Positions 1 to 10,942 are shown, counted from the first letter of the stretch. The stretch is 64,000 nt of DNA from Daphnia carinata (GCF_022539665.2 NC_081335.1:5270001-5334000); one strand, 5' to 3'. Made by a program: numbers and translations. Notes: generated from the sequence alone by a model not told the origin.

Positions 1-455
1 ATTGTAAGCTGGCTAAAGGTGACGAAGTTTCTGATTTATAACCGGAATTTAGGCGAACCCAGGGAAGTAATAGTAATTGGAAAAATGTTAGCTTTGGATG
101 ATTAAAATGAATCAACAATCTCTCTTGAATAAAAAAAAAATCGTATGGTTAAAAAAAGTCAGCTGAAATGTATAAGCAATGAAATACAATCAGCCACTAT
201 GTAGGGTTGTACCACCGACTTCCAAACTTGCACGCTAAAGCCTTATGACTGTGCTATGAACGTATTGTAATTCTTGGTATACAACTTATACAAATTAATA
301 TAGTCTGTTGTCCAGATTTAGCGTCATGGGAGCTTATGGGAAAATGTCCAATGAATTAGGGTTTTTGTCCGAAATTAGCAGATCGGCTTTACACGCATTC
401 CCCATAAGAAAGGCTGTTAGCCCAAACGCTGTCCCAATTCGCTCTTTTACCCTAT
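1..455. repeat. copy of kinase-unit flanking repeat
   Basis: The segment matches, with many substitutions, the sequence at about 12420-12900 (same orientation): shared blocks include the GCACGC..AA.GC.TTATGACTGTGCT stretch and the block reading GGGTTTTTGTCC.AAATTAGCAGATCGGCTTTACAC. The second block recurs inverted at about 9010-9130. It looks like the 3' flank of the kinase unit described below. The open frame at 308-523 is not supported as a gene. Confidence 0.6.
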
Positions 456-828
456 ATGCGAGATACCAAACGTTGGATATTTCAAGCTTGCCTAAGCCCG
501 TCATAGAAATCAGATCGTTCTAAATTTCTAGGTAAATGATTTCGTTTTTATTTAATTGTTTGTACAAAGCAATTTAAGCAAATATTTGTTTATATACCAA
601 AAACTTGTTCAGTTCCAACTCTTCTCATTTTTATGTGTTCCTATTTTTGTTTGATCGTACAAATAGTAAAGAATAGACAAACTTTTAGATTTTCTGGCAC
701 TCTAATAGATAAAAAAAAATGAATTACTTAACAGTTAAATGATCAAAATATCTAAAAGCTATTTGCTTGGTTTTCTTCCCTATTGCAACTACCATCGTCT
801 TGCTATTGGACTACGTTTTATGTATAAA
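456..828. other. AT-rich stretch, no gene seen
   Basis: No coding or structured feature is visible. Homology to the 12.4-12.9 kb repeat stops near 455. The last five bases (ATAAA, 824-828) are one copy of the Copia target-site duplication, so this sequence was originally continuous with 5831 onward. Confidence 0.5.
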
Positions 829-1160
829 TGTTAGATATAGAAGAATGGCAATGACATGAGGCTTCTGCTTTGCAGGTACATTGTATTGGCTTGCTCAACA
901 CAGTGATTTGGTGTAATAATTTGAATAAGTATTACCTGAGTGAATTCACTTGAATAGGATACAGTACATGCTTGTCACACTAGATTGTAAGGAAAGATAA
1001 CTAGTTTTATGAAAGCAGTATTTAGAACCTGACACCGTCGACGTAGAGAAGCAAGAGAGAGATGGAAGAGCTAAACAGCAACTCAGTTGGATGAGAGTAA
1101 GAGAAGGACTTGTGTTGACATCTATTGAGCAACACTAAACATGGTTGTCCATTTCTAACA
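829..1160 (-). repeat. Copia 3' LTR
   Basis: 332 bp, TG...CA ends, near-identical to the other LTR. On the coding strand it directly follows a purine-rich tract. Confidence 0.95.
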
Positions 1161-1173
1161 CTCCCCCTCAAAC
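1161..1173 (-). promoter_or_regulatory. Copia polypurine tract
   Basis: Read on the - strand it is TTTGAGGGGGAG immediately before the 3' LTR. This is the expected position and composition of the plus-strand priming site. Confidence 0.8.
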
Positions 1174-1278
1174 ATGTAAGTGATGGCAACAAAAATACAG
1201 AATTTCTATAAACAGAGGATCTGCGTGTAGTAATTTCGCAAAAGTTTCTTCAAGAACCAAAGAATTTTTTTTTTTAAA

Positions 1279-4200
1279 TCAAAGGCTGGGTACATCTGTT
1301 ACCCCCATTCTTTCTCGTAGATCGGAGAAACGTGGGTTTGGGAGAGCTTTGGTGAGTGGGTCGGCAAGTTGTTGGCTGGTGTGGATATATTTGATTTCAA
1401 TTTCCTTCGCGTCTTGTTGTTCTCGGATGAAGTGGTATCGTACGTCGATGTGCTTGGTCTTGATGTGGAATTTGGGATTTCTTATGAGTTCAATGGATGA
1501 CATGTTGTCGCACATCAAAGATAACGATCCGCTCCAATCCGGGGTAATTTCTAGCAGTAGGCGACGTAGCCATATACCTTCTTTGGCTGCTTCACACGCG
1601 GCAACAAATTCAGCTTCAGTCGTGGAAAGGGCGACGCATCTTTGGCGGCGACTGCTCCAAGCAGCGGGGCCTCCATTGAGTATGAAAATGAACCCTGAAG
1701 TTGATTTCCGCGTGTGTACGTTTCCAGCGTAGTCAGAGTCTGTGTAACCAATAAGAGGAGTTATGTATGGACCAAAACGGATACTGTAGTTGTTAGTGCC
1801 ATGCAGGTAGGAGAAAATTCTTTTGACTGCCATCCAGTGGTCGGGTTGAGGCTGCTCGCAGAATTGTGATGCTTGGTTGACGGCGAATGCTATATCTGGT
1901 CGTGATGAGATCGTGAGATAGATGAGTGAGCCGATGGCCTCTTTGAATGGTACTTTGAGCGCCATGTCACCGTCTATGGGCCTGCTCGGTGAAGTTCCCG
2001 GAGTGATAGGTACTGGGTTGCAATTGTCCATTTGAAAGCGCTTGAGGATCTTTTGGGTGTAGTCAGGTTGTGATGCATAGAAGGTTTTCTTCTTCCTATC
2101 ACGGGTGATTGACAGCCCAACGAAATGATTTGCTTCTGAAGATCGCATCTCGAAGTGTTTTCCTAAATATTGAATTATTCCAAGGATAGAGTTAGTGCTG
2201 CTGCTGCAGATTAGGCCGTCGTCAACCCAGATGACACTATAACAAATTCTTGTTCTTGGCGCCGAAGGTATAGGCAAGCATCCGACTTGCTTTGTGTGAG
2301 TCCAAACCTTCTTAAGAAAGAGTGAAATGTCGGTTCCACACTCGAGAAGCTTGCTTCAGACCATACAGACATTTATGCAGATGACAATGCTGTTTTTCTT
2401 GTCCGGTCACAATAAAACCTTCCGGTTGTTCCAAATAAATTTCTTCGTTCAATTCTCCGTAAAGAAAGGCAGTCTTGATATCCAACTGGTGCATTTCGAG
2501 ATCGTACGCTGCAACATAGGACAGTACCACTCTTAGAGTATCTTGTTTAGCTACGGGAGCAAAAGTTTCGTCGTAGTCCAATCCAAAACGTTGCGAAAAA
2601 CCTTTGGCTACCAATCTTGCTTTGTAGCGTGGGGCTCCCCCGCTAGCTCCTGGTTTAATTTTGAAGACCCAACGACATTTTATCGGCGATCGAGCAGGTG
2701 GGAGATGTTTGAGAGTCCATGTTTGGTTGTGGATAAGGGAGTCGTATTCGTCTTGCATAGCATGCCTCCATAGTTGAGAATCAAGTGAAGCCATGGCATC
2801 GGTGAAGTTCTCAGGTTCATTTATTTCAGTTGTGGATTGTAGTGCTTCATCCCACTGTCTTTTGGGCTCTCGTATTCGTAATGGATAAGGCGAATGACGA
2901 TGATGTTGGGTTGTAGGCGTTGTGGCTTCTTTACTTTGCATGACAGATGGAAGGTCTTCTGGAATGACTGGAACATCGGCTGGTTCTTGATTGTCGATTG
3001 TCGAGAAAAGTTTTGTGTGAATACCTTCTTCTAATACCTGAGTGGCTGTTGGTGGTTGACTAAATTCGCTGAATGTAGGTGTATCTTTCAGAAGATCTGG
3101 TATGAAACATTTCAGGTTGTTGTTGTTGTCTGTTGCAGGTGCTGGAACGTGATAGATTTGCTCGTTGAAGATTACATCTCTACTGTTCTTGATTTGCTTG
3201 GTTTCAGGGTCCCAGAATCTATACGCTTTTTGGTTAACTGAATATCCAACGAAATAGCACATTGTGCTTTTCGAGTCTAACTTTTTTCTTTCTGACTTGG
3301 GTATGTGGATGTAGGCAACAGAACCAAAAATGCGTAGATTGGATAGGTTCGGCCTGACTCCATACCAGTTTTCAAATGGGGTGTTGGGAGATGATTTAGT
3401 AGATACACGGTTCAGGGTGTAGACTGCGCAAGCGATGGCCTCGCCCCACAGCTCAAGAGGTAGATGCTTAGCATGAATTAGACATCTGGCACCCTCCATG
3501 ACGGTTCTATTTGCCCTTTCGGATACTCCGTTTTGTTCTTGTGTATGAGGGGCTGATGTTTCCAGTTTGATCCCATTTTCAGATGACCAGTTTTGAAATA
3601 GAGTTCCGGTGAATTCGCCTCCATTGTCAGATCTTAATGTGTGGATTGATTGTCCTGTTTCAGTGCGTAAAAGATTGTGGAACTTCTTAAAACATTCAAT
3701 CGTTTCTGATTTTTGCCTGAGAAAAAACACAGTGCGATAACTACTGTAGTCATCAGTAAAAATAAGGAAGTATCTGGAGCCTCTTGGTGTTTCTACATGC
3801 ATCGGACCACACAGGTCAGTATGTATGAGTTTACCAACTTGAATGGCGCGGGTTCTTCCTTGTTGAAAAGGGGAACGTTTGATTTTTCCAGCAGCGCATC
3901 CATAGCAAGGTTCTGTGGGAACGACACTGTCCCGTGGCAGAGTGAGTCCATCGACAAGTTTGCTACAGACCATTTTCAAGATTTTGCTGAAATTGATATG
4001 GGCTAGACGTTGATGCCATACTTCAATAGATGGTGGCGGTGGTCCCACAAACAGGGCAGATTCAAGTGGCGGATTTACTGAAATGTGCAGGTGGTATAGC
4101 TTCCTGCCAATTCTTCTTCCTACCATAAGCACGATGTCATTGCGATTGAACGTTACACTTGATTCAACAAAGTGTACAGTCACACCGACTTCTGTTACGG

Positions 4201-4410
4201 CCGCAATGGATAGGAGGTTGGTTCCAAGATCCGGGACGTAAAGAACCATTTTTGCGGTCGCCACGCGTTTTGTTCCATTTACAGTAGCAGTGAAATCTAT
4301 TTCCCCATGGCCATGCACCGCCAACCGCGTACCACCAATGCCGTTTACAAACCATGAGTTAGGTTTTATTGTTGTTAGATTTTTGAAGTATTTTGTTGGT
4401 CTGACATGTG
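1279..4410 (-). pseudogene. Copia pol: protease, integrase, RT, RNase H (frameshifted)
   Basis: The protease active site DSGAT lies at the end of the gag frame near 4415. The frame is then lost and resumes about one base off. The 2312-4324 frame shows the pre-integrase zinc region (WHQRLAHIN), the integrase core (HTDLCGP, RSDNGGEF, QNGVSERANRT) and the N-terminal RT (TAFLYGEL, LKQASRVWN). It ends at a frameshift near 2315. A short third-frame stretch bridges to the 1279-2277 frame, which has the RT box as WVDDGLI rather than the usual YVDD, then the connection and RNase H (TDSDYAG, ALSTTEAE). Three frameshifts make this copy unable to produce an intact polyprotein unless they are sequencing errors. 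Confidence 0.93.
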
Positions 4411-5458
4411 CTGTGTGGCACCAGAGTCAGCAAACCAATCGTCTGAGCTTCGGGTGATAAAGGATGTGGCATCACATACGAAACTGTTGTCGTCAGGTGG
4501 GTGTTGTTGCTTCATCATCGCAGCTGCACGTTCACTTCTGTGCTGTGCATCAAACTCATCACGTTTGCGCTTTCGACAAACTTCAATTGTGTGATGGTCT
4601 CGGTTGCAGTATGTGCAATGTGAAGGCTGCGAATATGGGCTGTACCGTCTTGATAACCCTCGACCTCTACCTCCTCGACTCCTACTTCCTCTCAGAATAT
4701 GTGCCGGTGATCCAGATGGAGTTCTATTTGGAAAATTCCGTGCAAAGAAGGCGGCATCGGCTGAGTCTTGTTCTCCTTTTGTCCATCGCTTAACAATGCT
4801 CTCTTCTTTTAAGAGTCGTGACGTCAGAAGAGCCAAAGTTCTTTCTTCTGCCGGTACACTGTCCCAATCTGTGATGAAACTACGGTAGCTTGGAGGTAAG
4901 TTACATATTATCTTGGTGATGATTTGCATTGCGCTTACAGGTGCATCGACGTCATGTAGCTGAGATGCCATGGTCTCGATCTCAGCTATGTGGGACATGA
5001 TGTCATGCCCTGGCTCATACTGGTACTCGAAGAATTTTTGTTGAAGGACAGGCTGGTTTTCGACAGCGTTCCGCAGGTGTTGGGCTGAAAGACGCTTCCA
5101 CATCTCGTGGGCAGTATGGCAATTAATTAAGGATCTCTGTTGCTGACATTCTATTGTCGCAATTAAATAGTTTCTGGCCATGACATCTCTTCTCATCCAA
5201 TCAGCCATTTGTTCTGCGTTGACCACATTGCCCTCAAAAATGACCTGTTATGTTGGAAGAAAGAATACTGACGTCTGTTGGAACATGATTGAGTTTCTGA
5301 AATGATTATACCTCAACAGGATATTCTTCTTCTCCAGTTACTATATCGACTAGGTTGTGCTGCTCGAGTAGGAGCCAGCATCCAAATTTCCATAGAGGAA
5401 AGTTAGTTCCGTTGAACTTAGAAATGTGGTTAACCTCTCTCAATGTGCTTTGTGCCAT
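4375..5458 (-). CDS. Copia gag with a small intron
   Basis: The first ATG after the primer site is at 5458. The frame runs 49 codons and meets a stop unless a 67-bp GT-AG interval (5245-5311) is removed. Splicing joins it in frame to the long gag frame ending at 4375. The protein has the Copia gag N-terminus (FNGTNFPLWKFG), a conserved central UBN2-like region (GHDIMSHIAEIETMASQL, MQIITKIICNLPPSYRSF), an Arg/Gly-rich stretch, a zinc knuckle variant (CTYCNRDHHTIEVC) and the start of protease. The same donor position follows the gag N-terminus of the second Copia remnant at 14.3 kb, so the intron is not unique to this copy. Confidence 0.8.
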
Positions 5459-5473
5459 TCTTATTCAGTATCG

Positions 5474-5493
5474 CGTGGGCTGGGCCCATAACC
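5474..5493 (-). promoter_or_regulatory. Copia primer-binding site (internal tRNA-iMet)
   Basis: On the - strand the sequence directly after the 5' LTR is GGTTATGGGCCCAGC, the copia-type site that pairs with the cleaved 5' half of initiator tRNA-Met. The same motif occurs at 15468-15481. Confidence 0.9.
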
Positions 5494-5825
5494 TGTTAGA
5501 TATAGAAGAATGTCAATGACATGAGGCTTCTGCTTTGCAGGTACATTGTATTGGCTTGCTCAACACAGTGATTTGGTGTAATAATTTGAATAAGTATTAC
5601 CTGAGTGAATTCACTTGAATAGGATACAGTACATGCTTGTCACACTAGATTGTAAGGAAAGATAACTAGTTTTATGAAAGCAGTATTTAGAACCTGACAC
5701 CTTCGACGTAGAGAAGCAAGAGAGAGATGGAAGAGCTAAAAAGCAACTCAGTTGGATGAGAGTAAGAGAAGGACTTGTGTTGACATCTATTGAGCAACAC
5801 TAAACATGGTTGTCCATTTCTAACA
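5494..5825 (-). repeat. Copia 5' LTR
   Basis: 332 bp, near-identical to 829-1160, followed on the + strand by ATAAA, the second copy of the target-site duplication. Confidence 0.95.
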
Positions 5826-6049
5826 ATAAAAACATTTTTAAATTTGCATTTCGGTCGAAAAAATATCTTTTGCTTATCAATGTTGTTGTTTTTAAATTTT
5901 TTTGTTTGTGAAACGTGGAATCAGCTATTCATAATTATAATTTAGAATGTGGTGAACATTTTCTAAATGTTTTGTTTTCGTAGGTTTTCTAGTTCTTGAA
6001 CACTAAGCAACTGAGTGACCAATAGATTAACAACGAGACGGGCAATAGG
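5826..6049 (+). other. flank and probable 5' untranslated exon of kinase pseudogene
   Basis: After the target-site duplication the sequence is AT-rich. A TTTCGTAG acceptor-like site near 5983 precedes a non-coding stretch leading to the ATG at 6050, suggesting a former spliced 5' leader. No gene is otherwise visible. Confidence 0.35.
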
Positions 6050-6902
6050 ATGGCAGCCGGCGAACAACCGACATTAGAACAGCTTCTGTTTAAAGGGAAA
6101 AAATTTTATTGCCAAAACCAGTTTTCCGGTGGCGGGTAGCTCTTGTTCGACGGACATCGGAAGAATGAGGAAAATGAGAATTCAGGTGCCGAAAAGGAAC
6201 GTGTGAAATCGAAGACTCCTAGTCTAAAAAAAGAAGTTGCGGTAAGAAGAATTAAAAATGAAGATTGTTTTGATGGTGGAAAGATGTGGCCGACAAAGTC
6301 ATTGATCTGAATCACAACAATATCCTACGAGTTTTCGATTATGAGGAGGACGTTGCCAATAGATGGAGGTTTTTATTATTTTTATTGTTTTCAAAACGGT
6401 GGCTGAGGAATTAGCAATGTGAAACAAAGAATTCTCGTTTTTATTTGTGGCCAGGCATTTTGCTCTAGAACCGTACAGTGCCAATTTATACGAATATTGC
6501 AATGGTAAGTATAATGGAGCGATGCCAGATGAATCGCTAGTTCTTTATAAAATTGCCGGAATCTGCCATCTGCATGTAGAAGAAATTGTAAATAGCGATC
6601 TAAATCTGTTAAACGTCGTTATTGCTGTCCAATCTCGTCCTGTGCGCATAAAATTTTCAGATTTTCTGTTGAGCAAATTCCGTTATGGCAAAAATTTGTT
6701 GGAAAAAGAAGAAAATATTTCTTGACTGTATGAACTCATGAACTAGAAAACTGACTCTCTGGAAGGAATTGAAGACGCCACCGAAGATATCATTACCGCT
6801 TGATGCATTTGTTTTATTATCTAACCCGTGGCGAACAGCTTTTTGGTAATGATTCTGAATCATTCTTGAATAACCCGAAAAAAAGAACCCAGTCAATTTA
6901 GA
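6050..6902 (+). pseudogene. IRE1-like protein kinase domain, disabled
   Basis: The ATG at 6050 opens a frame that carries a Gly-rich loop (SGGG, then SLFDG) and a VAVRRI lysine motif, but with an in-frame TAG within the loop. A 76-78 bp interval from about 6374 to 6452 behaves as an intron. The next frame carries a catalytic-loop remnant (NSDLNLLNV in place of HRDLKPLNV) and KFSDFL in place of DFG. Frameshifts follow about 6725, after which LTRGEHLFG-like and NPKKRT-like pieces lead to a splice donor at 6903. The architecture resembles the expanded arthropod kinases related to IRE1. The RNase domain is not recognised. The lost HRD and DFG residues and the stop codon mark it as a pseudogene. 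Confidence 0.75.
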
Positions 6903-7160
6903 AAGTAAGTTTGCATATACTCACCGCACTTCATACTCTAAACTGGCTTTTTTTTTCATTAAGAATTAAGTAAAATCACTTTGCCCACGAGTCCATAAAA
7001 AATATGATTATTCCCAACAAAAAGGATTCAGTAGGTTGCAAGTAGCAAATGAGAAATTTAACGAAGTACTTTAACGAAAGTAAAGAATTTCTCTTTCCTA
7101 TATGGTCAAAATAATCATTTTTGTAAAAAAATTTAATTAATCATTTGATTGGATTTGCAG

Positions 7161-7640
7161 TCCCAAGTCAACACCAACGAACTACTTGGTAGAGAGCATT
7201 TTGGACACATGTACGAAGGGAAATTTAATGGCTATCCTGTTGCGGTCAAACAGCTGATGAGGACAACAGCACAAAAAGAATTTATGCAAAGAGAAATGAG
7301 CACACACATAGAATTGGATCACGTAAACGTAGTGAAACTCTTGGACGTCGCTGATTCGGTCGACAATAGATACACTTAAAATGGCAATCTAACTTTATTT
7401 CAAGATTTTGTTTAAGTAAACAACTTGTTAAGAACTGACAGGCAACTGGTCTTGAAAAAGTGTACTGGGACTTTGTTAGATTATTGCGAAAAAAATTCAA
7501 CAGGCAGGAATTGCCACCACACGACTTGGTCCTCTACCACATCGCCAATGGATTGTATTACATCCATTCCAGAGATTTGGTGCGTCGCGATATAAACCGG
7601 AACACATCCTCATTTCAATGACGACACTCATTCAAATGAA
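7161..7640 (+). pseudogene. second kinase domain, disabled (left arm)
   Basis: An acceptor TTGCAG at 7155-7160 opens a frame with a kinase N-lobe: LLGREHFGHMYEGKFNG, VAVKQL and a DHVNVVKLL beta-4 motif. A stop at 7377 and frameshifts follow. Later pieces give TGTLLDYCEKN, LVLYHIANGLYYIHSRDL, and RRDINRN where HRDIKPEN is expected, so the catalytic loop is degraded. With the preceding kinase exon 258 bp away and a donor/acceptor pair between them, the ancestral gene may have had two kinase domains in tandem. Two adjacent genes remain possible. Confidence 0.75.
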
Positions 7641-7659
7641 AGTCTCTAATTCATTGTTT

Positions 7660-7870
7660 GTTACAAAAACGCGAGGTAGCCGGTGAAATAGGACTGAAAC
7701 GAAATAGAACTGGAGAAATAGGACTGGGAGAAATAGGACTAACTTTTAGGACAGACCTATTTCTCCATGGCATCAGTCCTATTTCTCCATGGCATCAGTC
7801 CTATTTCTCCTCGGCATTAGTCCTATTTCTCCTTAGAAATAGGACTATTTCATTTACTTTGCTCCAGTAG
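7660..7870. repeat. GAAATAGGACTG hairpin repeat cluster, copy 1
   Basis: GAAATAGGACTG occurs repeatedly in the left half and its complement CAGTCCTATTTC repeatedly in the right half, including a tandem 22-bp unit (ATGGCATCAGTCCTATTTCTCC). The whole can fold into one long stem. The same family occurs at 38.9-40.1 kb, with the same outer flank (CTCCAATCC..CGGTTTTTTTAAAGGGAAATGGATAT). Confidence 0.85.
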
Positions 7871-7917
7871 GGAACGTTGAGCCTCCAATCCATCGGTTTT
7901 TTTTAAAGGGAAATGGA

Positions 7918-8267
7918 TATACAGTACCCACCAAATTATTAGGCACACCTCCTCCATTTACGTATATTCCTATGGCGCTACGGTGTTTTTTAAACTCCCA
8001 TTGCCATTTAATGGATACAGGTAGATTTTTTTTTTAATTTTTGCTGATCAGATAAGGTCGTGATCTACAATTCACTAATACTTAGTTTTTTTGTAGAACT
8101 TACCGCTAAGGCTCTAGCTCCTCGTTCACGAAATAGGCACACCCGGTATTTCCTCATAAGCGTAATGCTAAGACTAGTTTTTTTTTAATTTTTTAAAAAA
8201 TACTTAGAGGTGAGCTAAAAAAAATCTTTTTTACCAAAAGATATGGCATTCCTTACTTAATATAGAT
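7918..8267. other. possible unpaired Tc1/mariner end and low-complexity AT-rich DNA
   Basis: TACAGTACCCACCAAATTATTAGGCACACC near 7921 resembles a Tc1/mariner terminal repeat, and AATAGGCACACCCGGTA recurs near 8131, but no matching inverted end or transposase is seen. Otherwise AT-rich. Confidence 0.3.
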
Positions 8268-8698
8268 GTAATGTTATTTTTTCAAAAATAATTTTTCTCA
8301 ATACCCCTCCCTATCCCTTGAAGTTAACTCCCTTCTAAGTTTTTGGACGGAAAGTGTACTTCACACTTGGTCACCAGAGGCGGTGCAATGCAGCTGTTTT
8401 TTGTTTGAACATCATGCATTTAACACAGGATCTCAAATTGTTTGTGATATCTTTTTTTATTTCTAAGAATTTTTAATAAACAGTACAAAGAGTGAATAAA
8501 ACTTTGTCTGCTCTGATTGATAGCCATTATGTTTTTTAAAACCCCCCAATTTCAAACATTAACAACAAAAAGCTGCACTACACCGCCTCTGGTGGCCAAG
8601 TGTGAACTACACTTTCCGTCGCAAAACTTAGAAGGGAGTTAACTTCAAGGGATAGGGAAGGGTATTGAGAAAAATTATTTTTGAAAAAATAACATTAC
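8268..8698. mobile_element. fold-back MITE with ~150-bp terminal inverted repeats
   Basis: GTAATGTTATTTTTTCAAAAATAATTTTTCTC... at the left end is matched as a reverse complement by the right end, extending through TTGAAGTTAACTCCCTTCTAAG and the GGACGGAAAGTGTA..TTCACACTTGG..CCAGAGGCGGTG block. There is no coding capacity. Target duplication is not clear. Confidence 0.85.
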
Positions 8699-8739
8699 GA
8701 TCTTTCTCAAAAGATCGGATCGGCGATCAATTTTTGATC

Positions 8740-9135
8740 GCGATCGCGGCAAGTCTGCGTACATCCATTTGGAAGAAATCAAAATTTAGTTATAGGTAAT
8801 ATCGTTCAAAACAAACCAGTGAAATTCGTCATGTACAAAAAGGAAATCCTTTAGATAATTATTTCTTTACGTCATTGAAACTAGCAAAGATTCACTCTTA
8901 TAAATTTACGTAATTAAAATGTTTAAAAAAGAAATCGCGGTAGACGACGCAAACGGATTTCGTTTAGTTCAAATCCAATGTCCAATGCGGCACGTTGACA
9001 CGGATAACAACAGAATGTAGGGTAAAAGAGCAAATTAGGACAGCGTTTGGGTTACAGTCTTTCTCACGAATAATGTGTATAAAGCCAAGCTGGAAATTTC
9101 GGGCAAAAGCCCTTGTTCATTGGCCATTTATGCTA
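8740..9135 (+). pseudogene. 3' end of kinase pseudogene (left arm)
   Basis: Resumes the kinase homology lost at 7640: CGTACATCCATTTGGAAGAAATC encodes an HPFG-like motif typical of the C-lobe, then a tail collinear with the right arm (13320 down to 12790). Many frameshifts; no open frame. Confidence 0.6.
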
Positions 9136-9539
9136 ATTCTCCACAGTCTTATTTTTTAAAACTAATTTATTCATTTGATTTTGTTTTTAATTTTGAATTG
9201 AATAGCTTAACAAACCGAAGGAAAATACTGCCAAATTTATGCCTTCAATAACCCTAACAACAACAATAAGTTGGAAAGTTCGTCACCTTAGCCAGGGTAC
9301 AATAATCATCTAACCTGTGTTTGCAATTTCCATGTTTTTTAAATAATCTCCCATTACACTAATTTATGCCTGCAGACTATATCTAAATGACAGGGTACGC
9401 TGAGTTCAACAGGTCAACAGGGACGCAATCGTACTGTGTTGGAACATTACCCAAAAGTTGATGGTTCAATACCAATTAGGGCTCATGTACGAATAGCTAT
9501 TCCTTGTTTTTTTTAAATCACATTTTATGAGATTTTATG

Positions 9540-10102
9540 GAATCGCCAAAGACACCTTAAACAAACGCAATATCCACAAGTATTGATATCAATAGATTCG
9601 TTTACGTTTTCTCTGCATGGCTGCTAAATATTTATGAAAATCATGTGACAATATGTATCTAATCGATGATTGCAATTCTTATGTTATTTACACAACTTCC
9701 GCAACGCTCATTTAGGACAACAGACTACGTACTACATAACATATTATGCTTTTCATAAAATTATACTTACCAGGGCATAATCGTAGGACGTTGGTTTGCC
9801 AGCATATGGGAGGATAGGTCTATACCGTCTAAGCACTACACCAAAATTTTTGTTTACCTCTTTTTTCAATTTTTCCCCTTTTTTTGTTCATTATTTGAAT
9901 ATGTGTTGTTATTTTTTAATCACTAAAGATACTTTACATAACCCAATATTAACAATATTAGGACCAATAGATTCTTTTAAGTTTCTCTACATGGCTGTTG
10001 AATGTTATATAAAAATCATGTGACAATATTCCCCTAATCGGTGATTGCAATTGTCAATATAAGCTCCCACGATGCTAATTTGGGACAGCAGACTACATAC
10101 TA
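9540..10102. repeat. imperfect tandem duplication (~395-bp period)
   Basis: Two similar blocks, about 9560-9745 and 9930-10102, share AATAGATTC.TTTA.GTTT.TCT.CATGGCTG.T.AAT.TT and ATCATGTGACAATAT, and both end in GGACA.CAGACTAC. The latter motif also appears, inverted, near 300. The open frame at 9796-10023 lies across them and is not supported as a gene. Confidence 0.6.
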
Positions 10103-10940
10103 CACTGCCGGTCCAGTTATTGAACCTCCTTGCTATGGAACCGGCTCGGTTATCGAACCCATGTTTCGTTGCTGTGTTTCAGCGCCACCGTTGGCCGCAT
10201 TTTGAACTATATCCATGTCTCTATGACGGGAATCAATGGGATGCACTTTAAAATATGCAAACAAATATTACTATTGGTTTTGCAATTTTAGACAATGATG
10301 TAAAACAGGTTCAGTGACCCAACTAAAAATAATTGAAGGAAAAAAATTCGGACAGGAACCGATAGAAAGAAATGAGATTATATGTTATTTTTTCTGATCT
10401 GTTCATGGTGTGGGAAGGCCTATTGTAGGACATATTCGTTCTAGTAAAATGAAACAAAACGAGTGTCTATTTTTGGAAAACAAAATAAAAATAATCGAAC
10501 TAATCCTCTTTGTGGCAGATTCCTTTTTTATGGTAAAGAAGTGGATGAATTGTTAAAATATTAAATTTTAATATGGTAACTACCAACTTTTATTTTATTC
10601 TTCAACCATCTCATATTTCGTCTTCCTTATGGAATGTTCAACGGGTGGTGACATACCTATGAAGATACATTGGTATTTTATTGTTAAAAACCTAAAGAAT
10701 ATATAACAAATAAATTTAAAATCTTTTAAAGTTTGTTATTGGAATGATTCGAATTCGAAACTCCAGTTCTATAGCAAATAGCTTTACGTGGCAATGCTAT
10801 ACGGCTTTACATTCTAAGACTGTCAAAGTTTGGGTAATGAATGAATCGGCGATAGGTGGCTCTGAGATCGGGTTCCTGGTTATAGAACCATTCAGCTATA
10901 GAACCGCGCACAGGCCGGTTCTATAACTGGACCGGTACTG
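10103..10940. mobile_element. TA-flanked MITE, Tc1/mariner type
   Basis: The ends CACTGCCGGTCCAGTTATTG and the complement of AACTGGACCGGTACTG match as inverted repeats and are bounded by TA (10101-10102 and 10941-10942). Internal GGTT.T.GAACC motifs repeat near each end. The 838-bp interior has no convincing transposase; the frame at 10744-10926 is unsupported. Confidence 0.8.
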
Positions 10941-10942
10941 TA

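Larger units (their letters stand above)
829..5825 (-). mobile_element. Copia (Ty1/copia) LTR retrotransposon, full length, pol frameshifted
   Basis: Two 332-bp LTRs (829-1160 and 5494-5825) begin TGTTAGA and end TCTAACA, differ at only about three positions, and are flanked by the 5-bp duplication ATAAA (824-828 and 5826-5830). Transcription runs on the - strand. A primer site complementary to the internal half of initiator tRNA-Met follows the 5' LTR, as in Drosophila copia, and a purine tract precedes the 3' LTR. Gag and pol fill the interior in family order: gag, CCHC-like zinc motif, protease, integrase, reverse transcriptase, RNase H. LTR near-identity points to recent insertion, yet pol is broken at about 4390, 2315 and 2240. 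Confidence 0.96.
6888..9135 (+). repeat. left arm of inverted kinase duplication
   Basis: Matches 16050 down to about 12790 on the opposite strand in several collinear blocks: intron plus exon (6888-7190), kinase lobe (7190-7640), and 3' end (8745-9130). A 1.1-kb block of repeats (7655-8740) is present only in this arm, replacing the C-lobe that survives in the right arm. Confidence 0.75.

Noticed and set aside
4164-4355. Separate small Cys/Trp-rich gene
   Set aside because: It is an alternative frame of the Copia protease/integrase region.
7672-7867. Regularly spaced GAAATAGGACTG units suggesting a CRISPR-like array
   Set aside because: The units are in both orientations, have no unique spacers of constant length and the sequence is eukaryotic; it is a fold-back repeat.
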